The notes below the pieces were generated by a model. The model was not told where the DNA came from. It did no database searches and saw nothing but the letters and a program-made list of their open reading frames with translations. The translations under genes were made by a program, and so were the position numbers. From Tateyamaria sp. syn59 (GTDB lineage: Bacteria; Pseudomonadota; Alphaproteobacteria; Rhodobacterales; Rhodobacteraceae), in assembly GCF_007995245.1 (NCBI RefSeq), contig NZ_VCBA01000015.1:1-64000 (forward strand): a stretch of DNA of 64,000 nt. Direction: 5' to 3'. This document shows positions 40,688 to 50,675 of this stretch, piece after piece; within the stretch, counting starts at the first letter, position 1, and every line of letters starts with the position of its first letter.

Positions 40688-42235
40688 ATGCAGTTCGGTG
40701 CGCGAGAAAAACTCAAAAACCTGCGCCAAGGGGCAGTTGCGGTGCTGACAGGCCCACAAATGCTGGCCTTTTTACCAGCACTGATGCTCGCCGCCTATTG
40801 GCTGGGCGGAGAGGTAGCGCTGACCGCCGTGGCGATTGCCGTGCCCCTGGCCTGGCTGGGCTTCGGCGGGATCGACGACCTGATACGGCAACGTATGGCG
40901 CGCGAATTGCAGCCCGGGGTCGTCTCCCAGGATGCTTTCGGGGACAAGATTGACACAACCAGACAGGATGCACCCGCCGCCGACCGAAACAGCGCCATCT
41001 TTTCAATCGAACTGGATGAACATACCACACTCGCTGACCGGTTCGAACCAGCAGCCATAGACCGCATTCTCAAGGCGGTAGCGGATCGGCTGGTCGCAAC
41101 CATGCGCGACAATGATACTCTATGCCAAACGGGGGATTTTCGCTTTTCGCTCTGCCTCGGCCAAGTGCAACATCTCGATCTGGAAAGCTGCATCCAGCTG
41201 TCGGGCCGCTACCAGCAAGCGATCGAGGAACCGATCGCCATCGACGGGACGACGATCTACGTGTCCGTAAGCGTCGGGTTTTGCCTGTTGAACCGCGCGC
41301 CCGGCGATACGGGGCGCGATTGGCTCAACGGATCGCTCGCCGCTTTGACCGAAGCGCAACGGCGCGGTCCATCCTCTGTGCGCGCCTATTCCACCGAACT
41401 GCACTCACGGCTCAAAAATCGCGCGCACTTGCGCGACGAAGTCGCCGCCGCGCTCGAACGCGGGCACATTCAACCGTGGTTTCAGCCCCAGATTTCGACC
41501 GATACCGGCAAGGTCGCCGGGTTTGAGGCGCTGGCCCGCTGGATCCATCCCGACCGCGGCGCCATCTCTCCAGCCGAATTCCTGCCCGCAATTGAAGATG
41601 CGGGCCTCCTTGAACGGCTGGCCGAAATCATGATCTATCACAGCTTCACCGCGCTCAAGGCATGGGATTCCGCTGGTCTGCGCGTGCCGCATGTCGGTGT
41701 AAACTTCAGCGGCTCGGAGCTTAACAATCCCAAACTGGTCGACAAGGTGCGTTGGGAACTCGACCGCTTTGACCTGACACCCGACCGCCTTGCCGTAGAA
41801 GTCCTGGAAACGGTCGTGACCGACACGACCGACGACACGATCACACGCAACATCAACGCGCTGACAAAACTGGGCTGCCGGATCGACCTCGATGACTTCG
41901 GGACGGGTCATGCCTCGATCTCGTCCATCCGCCGGTTCGGTGTCGGCCGGATCAAGATCGACCGCTCTTTTGTCATGAAGGCGGACCGCGACCCGGAACA
42001 ACAGCGAATGATCAGCGCCGTGCTCACCATGGCAGAGCGGATGAATATCGAAACCCTTGCCGAAGGGGTTGAAACCGTGGGCGAACATGCGCTGCTGGCG
42101 CAACTGGGTTGTGACTACGTACAGGGCTTCGGCATCGCGCGGCCCATGCCGTTCGAAAAGACTCTCGATTGGGTGCGCGCGCACGAAGCAAAGCTCAAGG
42201 ACGCGCCCTCGCTTCCGGTACGACGCACAAACTGA
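40688..42235 (+). CDS. EAL-domain c-di-GMP phosphodiesterase with degenerate GGDEF
   Basis: A 515-residue signalling protein. One or two N-terminal membrane segments (about 17-60) are followed by a GGDEF-like domain (~110-245) whose signature reads TGDFRF, so it is very unlikely to make c-di-GMP. The EAL domain (~255-500) has FEALARW, NFSGSELNN, DLDDFGTGHASI, KIDRSFV, AEGVET and YVQGFGIARPMPFE, the residues needed for metal-dependent c-di-GMP hydrolysis. The ATG at 40688 has GAGGGG upstream. It stands 76 bp after ttcA. A link to the Alg44-like protein 8 kb away is possible only through the second messenger. Confidence 0.9.
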   Translation: MQFGAREKLKNLRQGAVAVLTGPQMLAFLPALMLAAYWLGGEVALTAVAIAVPLAWLGFGGIDDLIRQRMARELQPGVVSQDAFGDKIDTTRQDAPAADRNSAIFSIELDEHTTLADRFEPAAIDRILKAVADRLVATMRDNDTLCQTGDFRFSLCLGQVQHLDLESCIQLSGRYQQAIEEPIAIDGTTIYVSVSVGFCLLNRAPGDTGRDWLNGSLAALTEAQRRGPSSVRAYSTELHSRLKNRAHLRDEVAAALERGHIQPWFQPQISTDTGKVAGFEALARWIHPDRGAISPAEFLPAIEDAGLLERLAEIMIYHSFTALKAWDSAGLRVPHVGVNFSGSELNNPKLVDKVRWELDRFDLTPDRLAVEVLETVVTDTTDDTITRNINALTKLGCRIDLDDFGTGHASISSIRRFGVGRIKIDRSFVMKADRDPEQQRMISAVLTMAERMNIETLAEGVETVGEHALLAQLGCDYVQGFGIARPMPFEKTLDWVRAHEAKLKDAPSLPVRRTN

Positions 42236-42407
42236 CCCGCCTGACTTTGCCGATGTGCATGGCCGCGCAAATGCGCAGGCGACCTCTGTCCTGATCGTGA
42301 AGCCGCATTGGCCGGAGCGGCCCATGCAACACCCGAATCCGCTTGACCTTTGCCCCTGCACTCTGTTGAACCCGTGCAACGTTTCAGACAGCAGGTGGCA
42401 GTCCCCG

Positions 42408-44222
42408 ATGGACGATCAGAACAAGAACCTCATTCTTGCAACGGCGCTCAGTTTCCTTGTCATTCTGGTGTGGTTCGTGGTCTTTCCGCCGCCCGAACCC
42501 GACGTACCGCTCGACGCGCCAGCGCCCACAACAGCGCAAACCGAAGACGCCGGAGCCGTGCCGGCGGCCCCCCCTGCACCGGGTGCCGTGCAACCCTCCT
42601 CGGACGCAGCAACCGAAACCGCGGACGCCCCGCGCATCCAGATCGAGACGGACCGCGTTTTGGGCTCCATCTCGCTGCTCGGTGGTCGCATCGACGATCT
42701 GCAACTCAAGGACTACCGCATCAGCCAGGAGCCCGGCGCCGACATCGTGACAATGCTGGCGCCCGTCGGTTCCACCGATGCCTATTACGCGGTCTACGGC
42801 TGGGCACCTGGCGGGGGCCTCGACGCCGACGCCGTACCCGGTCCGAACACAGAATGGACTCTGTCCGCTGGCGACACGCTCGGCGTTGGCTCACCTGTGA
42901 CGCTGTCGTGGGACAACGGCGCCGGTCTGCTCTTTGAGCGAGAGATCAGCATTGACGAAAACTACATGTTCGGCATCACCCAGTCGGTGACCAACAACGG
43001 CAACGCTGCCGTCCGCGCCGCGCCTTACGGGATGCTGACCCGTCACGGCGAGCCGTCTGACCTCAGGAACTTCTTCATTCTGCATGAAGGCGCTGTGGCG
43101 ATGGCCGATGGCGAGTTGGCGGAAACAAACTGGGACGAAATTCCCGAAGCGTCCGTTGACCCCGCCTGGGGCCGCCCCGCCATCGTCACCGAAGGCGTGA
43201 CCGAGGGATGGGTTGGTTTCACCGACCACTATTGGCAGTCGATCCTGATTCCCACAGGCGTGCAAAGCTTTGACCAGGCGCTGACCTACGCACCGCGCAG
43301 CGACGTCTATCGCGCCATCACCCGTCTGCCCGCACAGGACGTGGCCGTCGGCGCGACCGTCGCGATCCAGACGCAGCTCTTTGCGGGCGCAAAGGAATGG
43401 GAAGCCATCCGAGAATACCAGGCCGCCGGGGTTGAAGGCTTCATCGACAGCATCGACTGGGGCTGGTTCTTCTTTCTGACCAAACCGATCTTCTGGCTGC
43501 TGCACGAATTGAACCTGCTGATCGGCAACATGGGCTGGGCCATCATCGGCCTCACGCTCATCATCAAGGCCGTGCTCGTCCCGCTCGCCTACAAATCCTA
43601 CGTCTCCATGGCAAAGATGAAGGAACTGCAGCCGCAGATGGAGGAGCTGAAAGAGCGCGCAGGCGACGACAAGCAGAAGCTCCAGCAAGGCATGATGGAG
43701 CTTTACAAGAAGGAAAAGGTGAACCCCGCGGCGGGCTGCCTGCCCATCCTTCTGCAGATCCCGATCTTCTTCTCGCTCTACAAGGTGATCTTCGTCACGA
43801 TCGAGCTGCGGCACGCGCCCTTCTTCGGTCCCTTCCAGGACCTCAGCGCGCCCGACCCCACCTCGATCATCAACCTCTTCGGCCTCCTGCCGAACGAGGC
43901 ACCCGATCCGACCAGCATCATGGCGCTTATATTCATCGGCATCCTGCCGATCCTCCTGGGCATCTCCATGTGGCTGCAACAAAAGCTGAACCCGGCGCCC
44001 ACCGACCCCACGCAACAGATGATCTTTGCCTGGATGCCCTGGGTCTTCATGTTCATGCTGGGCGGTTTTGCCAGCGGCCTCGTCGTCTACTGGATCGCCA
44101 ACAACGTGATCACGTTCACCCAGCAATACCTGATCATGCGCAGCCAGGGCTACAAACCCGACCTTATGGGCAACATCACCAGCGGCTTCAAAAAGAAGCA
44201 GGCCGAGGACGCCAAGAAGTGA
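42408..44222 (+). CDS. yidC: Membrane protein insertase YidC
   Basis: A 604-residue Oxa1-family insertase. An N-terminal membrane segment (ILATALSFLVILVWFVVFP) is followed by a Pro/Ala-rich linker, the large periplasmic domain (~75-355), then five membrane segments with the hydrophilic groove (WAIIGLTLIIKAVLVPLAYK, MAKMKELQPQMEELKE, AAGCLPILLQIPIFFSLYKV, PWVFMFMLGGFASGLVVYW). The ATG at 42408 gives MDDQNKN, the usual start, with AGGTGG upstream; the frame extends 117 codons further but that region is non-coding. It works with YidD and Sec in inserting membrane proteins. The MOSC gene overlaps its stop. Confidence 0.97.
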   Translation: MDDQNKNLILATALSFLVILVWFVVFPPPEPDVPLDAPAPTTAQTEDAGAVPAAPPAPGAVQPSSDAATETADAPRIQIETDRVLGSISLLGGRIDDLQLKDYRISQEPGADIVTMLAPVGSTDAYYAVYGWAPGGGLDADAVPGPNTEWTLSAGDTLGVGSPVTLSWDNGAGLLFEREISIDENYMFGITQSVTNNGNAAVRAAPYGMLTRHGEPSDLRNFFILHEGAVAMADGELAETNWDEIPEASVDPAWGRPAIVTEGVTEGWVGFTDHYWQSILIPTGVQSFDQALTYAPRSDVYRAITRLPAQDVAVGATVAIQTQLFAGAKEWEAIREYQAAGVEGFIDSIDWGWFFFLTKPIFWLLHELNLLIGNMGWAIIGLTLIIKAVLVPLAYKSYVSMAKMKELQPQMEELKERAGDDKQKLQQGMMELYKKEKVNPAAGCLPILLQIPIFFSLYKVIFVTIELRHAPFFGPFQDLSAPDPTSIINLFGLLPNEAPDPTSIMALIFIGILPILLGISMWLQQKLNPAPTDPTQQMIFAWMPWVFMFMLGGFASGLVVYWIANNVITFTQQYLIMRSQGYKPDLMGNITSGFKKKQAEDAKK

Positions 44223-44950
44223 CGGCCACCCTCGCCCATATCTGGCGGCACCCGATCAAGGGGATCGGGTCCGAAGCCTGTGAGCGCGCTGACCTGACCC
44301 CGGATCAGGCCGTTGTGGGTGATCGGGCATGGGCGCTCCTCAACGCGGAGGCCGAAGATACAGACGCCTGGCAACCGCGGCGCAACTTCCTGCAAGTGGC
44401 CTCCGGTCCGGCCCTCGCGGCTGTCGGCGCAGTGTCCACGGCGGACGGCGTGCTGCTCACGCACCCCGACCGCGACGCACTGGACTTCAAACCCGAAACC
44501 GACCCAACAGCCCTCGGCACATGGGTCGGCGACCTCTGGCCCGCGGGCCGCCCCGGCCCCGCCCGACTGGTCAAATCCCCAACCCAAGGCATGACGGATG
44601 TCGAGTTTGCCTCCGTCTCCATCGGCAACCTGTCGTCGCTCCGCGCGCTCAGCCAAAAGGCAGGCATGCACATCGACATGCGCCGCTTCCGCATCAACCT
44701 CTGGCTCGACGGCCTCGCCCCGTGGGAAGAGATTGACCTGCTCAGCCGCGACATCACCCTCGGCGGCGCGACGCTCTCGCCGGTCGAACCCATCGAACGC
44801 TGCCGCGCACCGGATGCAAACCCGCAAAACGGCCAGCGCGACATCGGTATGCTCCGCACGCTCGAAGACGGCTGGGACACGCGCAATTTCGGCGTCTACT
44901 TCAAGGTCAAGTCGGGTGGCACCGTCGCCGTCGGCGATACAGTGCAATGA
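44219..44950 (+). CDS. MOSC-domain protein
   Basis: A 243-residue protein. The GTG at 44219 overlaps the YidC stop (GTGA); the frame continues upstream over yidC, so an earlier start is unlikely. It has the MOSC N-terminal beta-barrel region (IWRHPIKGIGSEACERADLTPDQAVVGDRAWAL) and a C-terminal MOSC core (RRFRINLWLDGLAPWEEIDL, PIERCRAPDAN with the conserved cysteine). MOSC proteins bind or transfer sulfur-type ligands from a molybdenum-cofactor-like site. The specific substrate is unknown. engB follows with a four-base overlap. Confidence 0.85.
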   Translation: MTATLAHIWRHPIKGIGSEACERADLTPDQAVVGDRAWALLNAEAEDTDAWQPRRNFLQVASGPALAAVGAVSTADGVLLTHPDRDALDFKPETDPTALGTWVGDLWPAGRPGPARLVKSPTQGMTDVEFASVSIGNLSSLRALSQKAGMHIDMRRFRINLWLDGLAPWEEIDLLSRDITLGGATLSPVEPIERCRAPDANPQNGQRDIGMLRTLEDGWDTRNFGVYFKVKSGGTVAVGDTVQ

Positions 44951-45597
44951 TGCTGCCCTTCCCTATTGCCGAAGCGCCTGATCCGCAAACCGCCGAACAG
45001 GGCCGTCTCCTCTTCGCGGGCGAGACCGAGTTCGTCAAAGGGGTCGTTGCCATGTCTGGCCTGCCCCCCGCCGACCGGATGGAGGTCTGCTTTGCCGGGC
45101 GCTCCAACGTCGGCAAATCCTCCCTTATCAACGCGCTCACCGGGCGCAAAGGGCTCGCCCGCGCCTCCAACACCCCAGGCCGCACGCAGGAGATTAACTA
45201 CTTCACCGCAGGCGACGATCACTACCTCGTCGACCTTCCCGGCTACGGCTACGCAAATGCCCCCCTGCCAGTAGTCGAAAAATGGCAGCGCCTGCTGAAA
45301 CAGTACTTGTCCGGCCGCCAAACCCTGCGCCGCGCCTTTGTCCTGATCGACGCCCGCCACGGGATCAAAAAGGTGGATGAGGATATCCTCAAGCTCCTCG
45401 ACACCTCCGCCGTCACCTTCCAATGCGTGCTGACCAAGGCGGACAAGGTCAAGGCCAAGGACCGCGAAGCGATACTAACACAGGTCCGACAAGCGCTCTC
45501 CAAACACCCCGCCGCCTTTCCCGAAATTGTGCTGACCAGCAGTGAAAAGGGCGACGGCATCGAAACCCTCCGCGCCATCATCGCCACGCTCGAATAG
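44947..45597 (+). CDS. engB: Ribosome-biogenesis GTPase EngB (YsxC/YihA)
   Basis: A 216-residue small GTPase. G1 is [17 protein letters not shown]2/G3 are [11 protein letters not shown] and [12 protein letters not shown]4 is [10 protein letters not shown] and G5 is [10 protein letters not shown]. The N-terminal extension ([19 protein letters not shown]) is typical. It assists late assembly of the 50S subunit. The ATG overlaps the MOSC stop (ATGA). It is followed by a 120-bp gap with an intergenic repeat before argB. Confidence 0.95.
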   Translation: MMLPFPIAEAPDPQTAEQGRLLFAGETEFVKGVVAMSGLPPADRMEVCFAGRSNVGKSSLINALTGRKGLARASNTPGRTQEINYFTAGDDHYLVDLPGYGYANAPLPVVEKWQRLLKQYLSGRQTLRRAFVLIDARHGIKKVDEDILKLLDTSAVTFQCVLTKADKVKAKDREAILTQVRQALSKHPAAFPEIVLTSSEKGDGIETLRAIIATLE

Positions 45598-45599
45598 CG

Positions 45600-45718
45600 G
45601 ACCTACCGCGCCACGCGGTCCCCTCCCCATGGGGGAGGGTCAGGGAGGGGGCAGGACATGTCTTGCGCGCCAGCGCGCAATTCCGGATAAGCGGCGAAAC
45701 CGCCAAGGCCGCAACAAG
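45600..45718. repeat. GC-rich palindromic intergenic element
   Basis: The gap between engB and argB holds CCCTCCCCATGGGGGAGGG-type inverted sequence (about 45624-45642) followed by GGGAGGGGGC, and another palindrome near CGCGCCAGCGCGC. It looks like a short dispersed palindromic element, but copy number in the genome cannot be judged here. It could also act as an RNA stabiliser. Confidence 0.4.
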
Positions 45719-46582
45719 ATGAAGACCCAAAACATGAACCGCGATTGGATCGGCACTGCCCGCACGCTCAGCCAGGCCCTGCCCTACATGCAGCGCTACA
45801 CCGGCGCGACCGTCGTCATAAAACTGGGCGGCCACGCCATGGGCTCGGATGAGGCGATGGAGAGCTTTGCGAGTGACGTCGTCCTGATGCGGCAGGTGGG
45901 TGTGAACCCGGTCATCGTCCACGGCGGCGGCCCGATGATCAACGACATGCTCAAACGGCTCGACATCCAATCAGACTTCGTGAACGGCAAGCGGGTCACC
46001 GACGCCGCCACCATGGAAGTCGTCGAAATGGTGCTGTCCGGCGTCGTCAACAAACGGATCGTTCAAGCCATCAACCGCGCCGGGGGCAAGGCGGTGGGCC
46101 TCTCGGGCAAGGACGCCAATCTGATCACCTGCGACCAGACGGACGCCGCCCTCGGCCTCGTCGGCACACCGGCGCAGATGGACCCAACGATCCTGTCGAC
46201 GCTCTTCGAACGCGCCATGATCCCGGTCATCGCCCCCTTGGGCGCAGGCAAGAACGGCGAAACCTTCAACATCAACGGCGACACCGCCGCCGGTGCGATA
46301 GCGGGCGCGCTCAAGGCCGACCGCCTCCTCCTGCTCACCGATGTCTCCGGCGTCAAAAACGCCGAAGGTGAAGTCGTCACAGAACTCACCGCCGACCAGA
46401 TCCGCGACCTGACCGCCAACGGCACCATCGCAGGCGGCATGATCCCCAAGACAGAAACGGCCCTAGACGCCATCGCGAGCGGCGTGCGTGCGGTTGTCAT
46501 CCTCGACGGACGGGCGCCAAATGCCTGTCTTCTCGAACTTTTCACCGACCACGGCGCAGGTTCCATCATCCGGCCCCGCTGA
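45719..46582 (+). CDS. argB: Acetylglutamate kinase
   Basis: A 287-residue amino-acid kinase that phosphorylates N-acetylglutamate in arginine synthesis. Motifs include [72 protein letters not shown] and [17 protein letters not shown]. The start at 45719 gives [19 protein letters not shown]; the second ATG (45734) is possible. The N-terminal helix is the one used by arginine-inhibited hexameric forms. It stands alone, with a 57-bp gap to the next gene. Confidence 0.96.
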   Translation: MKTQNMNRDWIGTARTLSQALPYMQRYTGATVVIKLGGHAMGSDEAMESFASDVVLMRQVGVNPVIVHGGGPMINDMLKRLDIQSDFVNGKRVTDAATMEVVEMVLSGVVNKRIVQAINRAGGKAVGLSGKDANLITCDQTDAALGLVGTPAQMDPTILSTLFERAMIPVIAPLGAGKNGETFNINGDTAAGAIAGALKADRLLLLTDVSGVKNAEGEVVTELTADQIRDLTANGTIAGGMIPKTETALDAIASGVRAVVILDGRAPNACLLELFTDHGAGSIIRPR

Positions 46583-46639
46583 CACAAACGTGTCCGCGCG
46601 CCGCATTGCGTGACAGGTGCGACGCGGTAGATATGGGGC

Positions 46640-47434
46640 ATGGAAAACGAAACCCTGATCCGTTTTGGCGTCTTTCTCGGCCTTTTCGCGCTCTTTGCGT
46701 TGGTCGAAACGCTTCTGCCGCGCCGCCAACGGACCCAGACGCGCAAACAGCGCTGGGTGACGAATTGGGGCATCACCATCGCCAACACATTGACGGTCCG
46801 GGCCATGGCCTTCCTGCTCCCGGTCCTCGCCGTGGGTGCGGCAATTGATGCCAGCAATCAGGGCTGGGGCCTTTTCAACGCGCTCACCCTGCCCGTCTGG
46901 ATCGAGATCATCGCCGCGATCCTGATCCTGGATTTCATCATCTGGGCGCAGCACCTGATCACGCACAAGGTCCCGCTGCTCTGGCGCCTGCACCGCGTTC
47001 ATCATGCCGACGTGGACATGGACGTGACCACCGCCATCCGCTTTCACCCGATTGAGATTGGCCTGTCGATGCTGATCAAGATCGGCGCCGTCTACCTGCT
47101 GGGCCCCGCCGCCCTCGCCGTGATCCTGTTCGAGATCATTCTGAACGGCACCGCCATGTTCAACCACGCCAACATCCGCCTGCCCCTCTGGCTCGACGCC
47201 ATCGTGCGGCGCGTGATGGTCACACCCGACATGCACCGCGTGCACCACTCGGTCCACCGGCACGAGCATGACAGCAACTACGGCTTTTCCCTGTCGATCT
47301 GGGACCGCATGTTCGGCACCTATATCGCGCAGCCCGAGGCCGGGCATGACGACATGCAGGTGGGTCTCGAATGGCAAGACGACCGCCCGGCCAAACTCGG
47401 CTGGTCCCTCGCCCTCCCCTTCGCCCGGAAATGA
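46640..47434 (+). CDS. Sterol desaturase / fatty-acid hydroxylase family protein
   Basis: A 264-residue membrane protein with about four membrane helices and the eight-histidine di-iron motif: HLITH, HRVHHADVDMD and HRVHHSVHRHEHDSNYG. It likely hydroxylates or desaturates a lipid; sterols themselves are not expected in this organism. Its stop overlaps the start of the Fe-S protein gene (ATGA), and that gene overlaps sixA the same way, so the three are coupled. The substrate is unknown. Confidence 0.88.
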   Translation: MENETLIRFGVFLGLFALFALVETLLPRRQRTQTRKQRWVTNWGITIANTLTVRAMAFLLPVLAVGAAIDASNQGWGLFNALTLPVWIEIIAAILILDFIIWAQHLITHKVPLLWRLHRVHHADVDMDVTTAIRFHPIEIGLSMLIKIGAVYLLGPAALAVILFEIILNGTAMFNHANIRLPLWLDAIVRRVMVTPDMHRVHHSVHRHEHDSNYGFSLSIWDRMFGTYIAQPEAGHDDMQVGLEWQDDRPAKLGWSLALPFARK

Positions 47435-48045
47435 CACTTCAGGCTGTGGCAGCCGCGGTGAAGCCCCATGGCCTCATGGTTATGGGCCACAGCGGCCATC
47501 GCATCCTCATCGGCACCGACGCGGGCTGGTGGCACGTCTTCAAGCAAAGCCCCGAATACCTGAACAAGGTACAGGACCCCGTCGACACATGGTCCAAACG
47601 CATCATGGGTGGCATCGCTACAGAGTTGGGCGCCAAAGCCCACTACCCCTCCGATGGCCCACCCTACGCCCCCTTCATCGCATGGGCGCTGGAAACCGGC
47701 CGTTTCTGGCAAAGCCCGACCGGCATGATGATCCACGAAAAAGCCGGTTTAATGATTTCTTTACGTTGTGCGCTTGAATTCATTGAGGAATTTCAATCTG
47801 TCCCCGCGGGGACAAATCCATGCGACACTTGCAACACCAAACCCTGCATCTCCGCCTGTCCCGTAGACGCCCTGTCAGACGCCCACTTCTACGACGTCCC
47901 AGCCTGTAAGGCGTATCTCGATACGCCATCCGGCACGAACTGCATGACAAGCGGCTGCCTCGCCCGCCGCGCCTGCCCGGTCAGCCAGTCTTTCGCCCGA
48001 CCCGAGGCGCAATCGGCATTCCACATGCGGGCCTTCGTCGGATGA
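47431..48045 (+). CDS. 4Fe-4S ferredoxin-type protein
   Basis: A 204-residue protein. The ATG overlaps the hydroxylase stop (ATGA at 47431). The N-terminal half (VMGHSGHRILIGTDAGWWHVF) is unassigned. The C-terminal half has PCDTCNTKPCISACPVDAL (CxxCxxxxCxxxCP), a 4Fe-4S motif, plus SGTNCMTSGCLARRACPVS, which adds further cysteines for a second cluster. This resembles the cluster region of QueG-like epoxyqueuosine reductases, but the cobalamin-binding domain is not seen. It could supply electrons to the neighbouring di-iron hydroxylase; this is inferred from position only. Confidence 0.8.
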   Translation: MTLQAVAAAVKPHGLMVMGHSGHRILIGTDAGWWHVFKQSPEYLNKVQDPVDTWSKRIMGGIATELGAKAHYPSDGPPYAPFIAWALETGRFWQSPTGMMIHEKAGLMISLRCALEFIEEFQSVPAGTNPCDTCNTKPCISACPVDALSDAHFYDVPACKAYLDTPSGTNCMTSGCLARRACPVSQSFARPEAQSAFHMRAFVG

Positions 48046-48536
48046 CCCGCACACTCATCCTGATGCGCCACGCGAAGTCCAGTTGGGACCATCCCGACCT
48101 CACTGACCACGACCGGCCCCTCAATGACAGGGGCACCGCATCGGCCAAGGCCATGGGACAATGGCTGCGGGACAACGGACACCTGCCGGACGCTGCCATC
48201 AGTTCCAGCAGCGAGCGAACAGGGCAGACCTTTCTGGGTCTTGGCCTAAACATCCCCATCACCTTCACGCGCGCGCTCTACCACGCCGGACCGGAGGTGA
48301 TGATGGAGGTCCTGCAAGGGCAAAGCGCGGAAACGGTTCTGATGCTCGGGCACAATCCGGGGATTGCAGACTTTGCCGACCGCCTTGTCGCCCAACCGCC
48401 AACGCATCCCCGATTTGCGGACTACCCGACCTGCGCGACGACGGTGATCCGCTTTGATGCAGGCGCCTGGTACGACATCGGCTGGCGCGAGGGCCAGCCG
48501 ATTGATTTCGCGATACCGCGAGAGGTGATGGGGTAA
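48042..48536 (+). CDS. sixA: SixA-type histidine phosphatase
   Basis: A 164-residue protein of the histidine phosphatase superfamily. The catalytic RHG variant is LMRHAKSSWDHPDL, followed by DHDRPLNDRGTASAKAMG, SSSERTGQT and the second catalytic histidine in VLMLGHNPGIADF. SixA-like enzymes remove phosphate from histidine phosphotransfer proteins; other small-molecule substrates are possible. The ATG overlaps the Fe-S gene stop (ATGA). It is convergent with aapP, with a palindrome between them. Confidence 0.88.
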   Translation: MTRTLILMRHAKSSWDHPDLTDHDRPLNDRGTASAKAMGQWLRDNGHLPDAAISSSSERTGQTFLGLGLNIPITFTRALYHAGPEVMMEVLQGQSAETVLMLGHNPGIADFADRLVAQPPTHPRFADYPTCATTVIRFDAGAWYDIGWREGQPIDFAIPREVMG

Positions 48537-48557
48537 GGCGGATCCTGATCCGCCTTA
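48534..48557. terminator. Bidirectional hairpin between sixA and aapP
   Basis: TAAGGCGGAT (48534-48543) and ATCCGCCTTA (48548-48557) form a perfect 10-bp stem with a CCTG loop, at the convergence of the two genes and including the sixA stop. No T-run flanks it, so termination may be weak or Rho-aided. Confidence 0.55.
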
Positions 48558-48561
48558 CGAG

Positions 48562-49362
48562 TCAGTGCCCCAGGATCTGGCTGAGGAACAGCTGCGTACG
48601 GGGGCTTTTCGGATTGTTGAAGAACTCTTCGGGCTCATTCTGTTCCACGATCTGGCCCTCATCCATAAAGATCACGCGGTTCGCCACCTGACGGGCAAAG
48701 CCCATCTCGTGCGTCACGCAAAGCATGGTCATGCCTTCCTCGGCGAGCTCAACCATGGTGTCGAGCACCTCCTTGATCATCTCGGGGTCAAGCGCGGAGG
48801 TCGGTTCGTCAAACAGCATGATCCGCGGACGCATACAAAGCGACCGGGCAATGGCCACACGCTGCTGCTGACCGCCCGAGAGCTGGCCGGGATACTTATC
48901 GGCCTGATCGGGGATCTTCACCTTTTCCAGGAAGTGCATCGCGATCTCTTCAGCTTCTTTCTTGGGCGTCTTACGCACCCAGATTGGGGCCAGCGTGCAG
49001 TTCTCGAGGATCGACAGGTGCGGGAACAGGTTAAAGTGCTGGAAGCACATGCCAACCTCGGACCGGATCTTGTCGATGTTCTTGAGGTCCGACGACAGCA
49101 CCGTACCATCCACAGTGATCGTGCCCTGCTGGTGCTCTTCCAGCGCGTTGATGCAGCGGATCAACGTGGACTTGCCTGAGCCGGAAGGCCCCGCAATCAC
49201 GATACGCTCGCCGCGATAGACGGTCAGGTCGATGTCGCGCAGCACGTGGAAGGTGCCGTACCACTTGTTCATCTTGTCAATGGAGACGGCGACTTCGTCC
49301 GACACTTTGGCCGCAACATGCGGCAGGTCGCTTTCGGGCAGGGTTGTTGTTGTATCAGTCAT
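48562..49362 (-). CDS. aapP: Polar amino-acid ABC transporter ATPase (AapP/BztD)
   Basis: A 266-residue cytoplasmic ATPase. Walker A is [18 protein letters not shown], the Q-loop is [16 protein letters not shown], the signature is [15 protein letters not shown] and Walker B is [14 protein letters not shown]. The start at 49362 (MTDTTTT) has GGAG upstream; the frame opens 34 codons earlier over aapM's end without homology. It powers uptake of glutamate, glutamine, aspartate and related amino acids with AapQ and AapM. It is the last gene of the operon. Confidence 0.95.
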   Translation of the reverse strand: MTDTTTTLPESDLPHVAAKVSDEVAVSIDKMNKWYGTFHVLRDIDLTVYRGERIVIAGPSGSGKSTLIRCINALEEHQQGTITVDGTVLSSDLKNIDKIRSEVGMCFQHFNLFPHLSILENCTLAPIWVRKTPKKEAEEIAMHFLEKVKIPDQADKYPGQLSGGQQQRVAIARSLCMRPRIMLFDEPTSALDPEMIKEVLDTMVELAEEGMTMLCVTHEMGFARQVANRVIFMDEGQIVEQNEPEEFFNNPKSPRTQLFLSQILGH

Positions 49363-49375
49363 TTTTACCCACTCC

Positions 49376-50674
49376 TTAACGGTGGTCAGTCGCAAGCTGG
49401 CGTTCCAGCCATTGCGAGTATTGCGAGATGCCGTAGCAGACGACGAAGAACAGGAGCGAGGCAAAGCCCAGCAGCTCCCAGTAGACGCCGTTCCACTCCT
49501 GCGCGGACAGGATCGGTCCGCGGATCATGCCGACGAGGTCGAACATCGAGATGACCGACACCAGCGTCGTGTCCTTGAACAGGCCCACGGCCACGTTCAC
49601 GATCCCGGGAATCGAGATCTTGAGCGCTTGCGGCAGGATGATCAGACGCATGGCCTGCGGATAGTCGAGGCCCAGGCTGTCCGCCGCCTCATACTGCCCG
49701 CGCGGCAGGGCAGCGAGGCCACCCCGGATCACCTCGGCGATATAGGCGGCCGAGAACATGGTGATCATGATCACCACGCGCAGGAACAGGTCCACATTGC
49801 TGTCCGGCGGGAAGAAATAGGCCAGCATCACCGACGCCACGAAGAGCAAAGTGATGAGGGGCACGCCCCGCACGAACTCGATGAAGACCACGCAGATCCA
49901 CTTGATGATCGGCATGTCCGACTGACGGCCCAGCGCCAGCACGATGCCCAAGGGGATGGACAGCGAAACGCAGGTCACCCCCAGCATCATGTTCAGCATA
50001 AAGCCACCAAGGTCACGGCTGGGCACGTAAGGCAGCAGCGCGTTCGCATTCGCGTTATCCGGAATGAGCCAGCCCCCAATCGTCCAGACGAGGATCGCGG
50101 AGATCACGGCGCCAAAGAAACCCGCACCAAAGCTGGAGGTGCTGAGCTTTTGGAACACGAAGTAGCCCGCCACGAAACCGGCAAGCCCCAGGATCGGTGT
50201 CAAAATCGTGCCGCCCCAGATCAGCCAAAAGGCCACGAAGGGATAGAGCGCCGTGATGATCAGCAGCTTGCGGGGCAGCGTGTAGATCAGCACCGGCAGG
50301 GCCGCCACCAGCAGCAAGACGAGGGCAAGGTTCGGGCGCCAGTATTCTGCCGCCGGGTACTTGAAGCCATAAAGCAGCTGGTTGACCCGCTCGGTCAGAA
50401 CCGAGAAACAGCCGCCGCGCACGCCGTCGAGGACTTCTCGGCACTCTGCGAGGCTGCTTGTCGTCCAGACACCGTTGAATATCCACGGCAGGGACGCGGC
50501 CAGAATGGCGTAGATCGCATAGAGCGACAGAAGTGTCAGCACCGTGCCCCAGACGCCGTTAAAGAGGTTGCTGCGCAGCCAGCCGACCAGTCCGACCTCG
50601 GATGCAGGTGGTGGCGATGGAGGCAATTGCGTGTCGCGCACGAAGGCGACGGTTTGTGCGTGTGTGTCGCTCAT
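49376..50674 (-). CDS. aapM: Amino-acid ABC transporter permease (AapM/BztC)
   Basis: A 432-residue inner-membrane permease. It has a long N-terminal membrane part with about five segments (~30-210) and a C-terminal core with the EAA-type loop ([24 protein letters not shown]) in the polar amino-acid permease (HisM) family. The extended N-terminus is typical of the Aap/Bzt class. It starts one base after the aapQ stop and pairs with AapQ as the two halves of the channel. Confidence 0.94.
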   Translation of the reverse strand: MSDTHAQTVAFVRDTQLPPSPPPASEVGLVGWLRSNLFNGVWGTVLTLLSLYAIYAILAASLPWIFNGVWTTSSLAECREVLDGVRGGCFSVLTERVNQLLYGFKYPAAEYWRPNLALVLLLVAALPVLIYTLPRKLLIITALYPFVAFWLIWGGTILTPILGLAGFVAGYFVFQKLSTSSFGAGFFGAVISAILVWTIGGWLIPDNANANALLPYVPSRDLGGFMLNMMLGVTCVSLSIPLGIVLALGRQSDMPIIKWICVVFIEFVRGVPLITLLFVASVMLAYFFPPDSNVDLFLRVVIMITMFSAAYIAEVIRGGLAALPRGQYEAADSLGLDYPQAMRLIILPQALKISIPGIVNVAVGLFKDTTLVSVISMFDLVGMIRGPILSAQEWNGVYWELLGFASLLFFVVCYGISQYSQWLERQLATDHR

Positions 50675-50675
50675 C

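Noticed and set aside
40688-42235. Diguanylate cyclase activity of the GGDEF-like domain
   Set aside because: The signature is replaced by TGDFRF; only the EAL phosphodiesterase motifs are intact.
42891-44126. Long minus-strand frame opposite yidC
   Set aside because: High-GC antisense shadow. Similar shadows lie opposite aapM (49232-50695) and secY (61535-63046).
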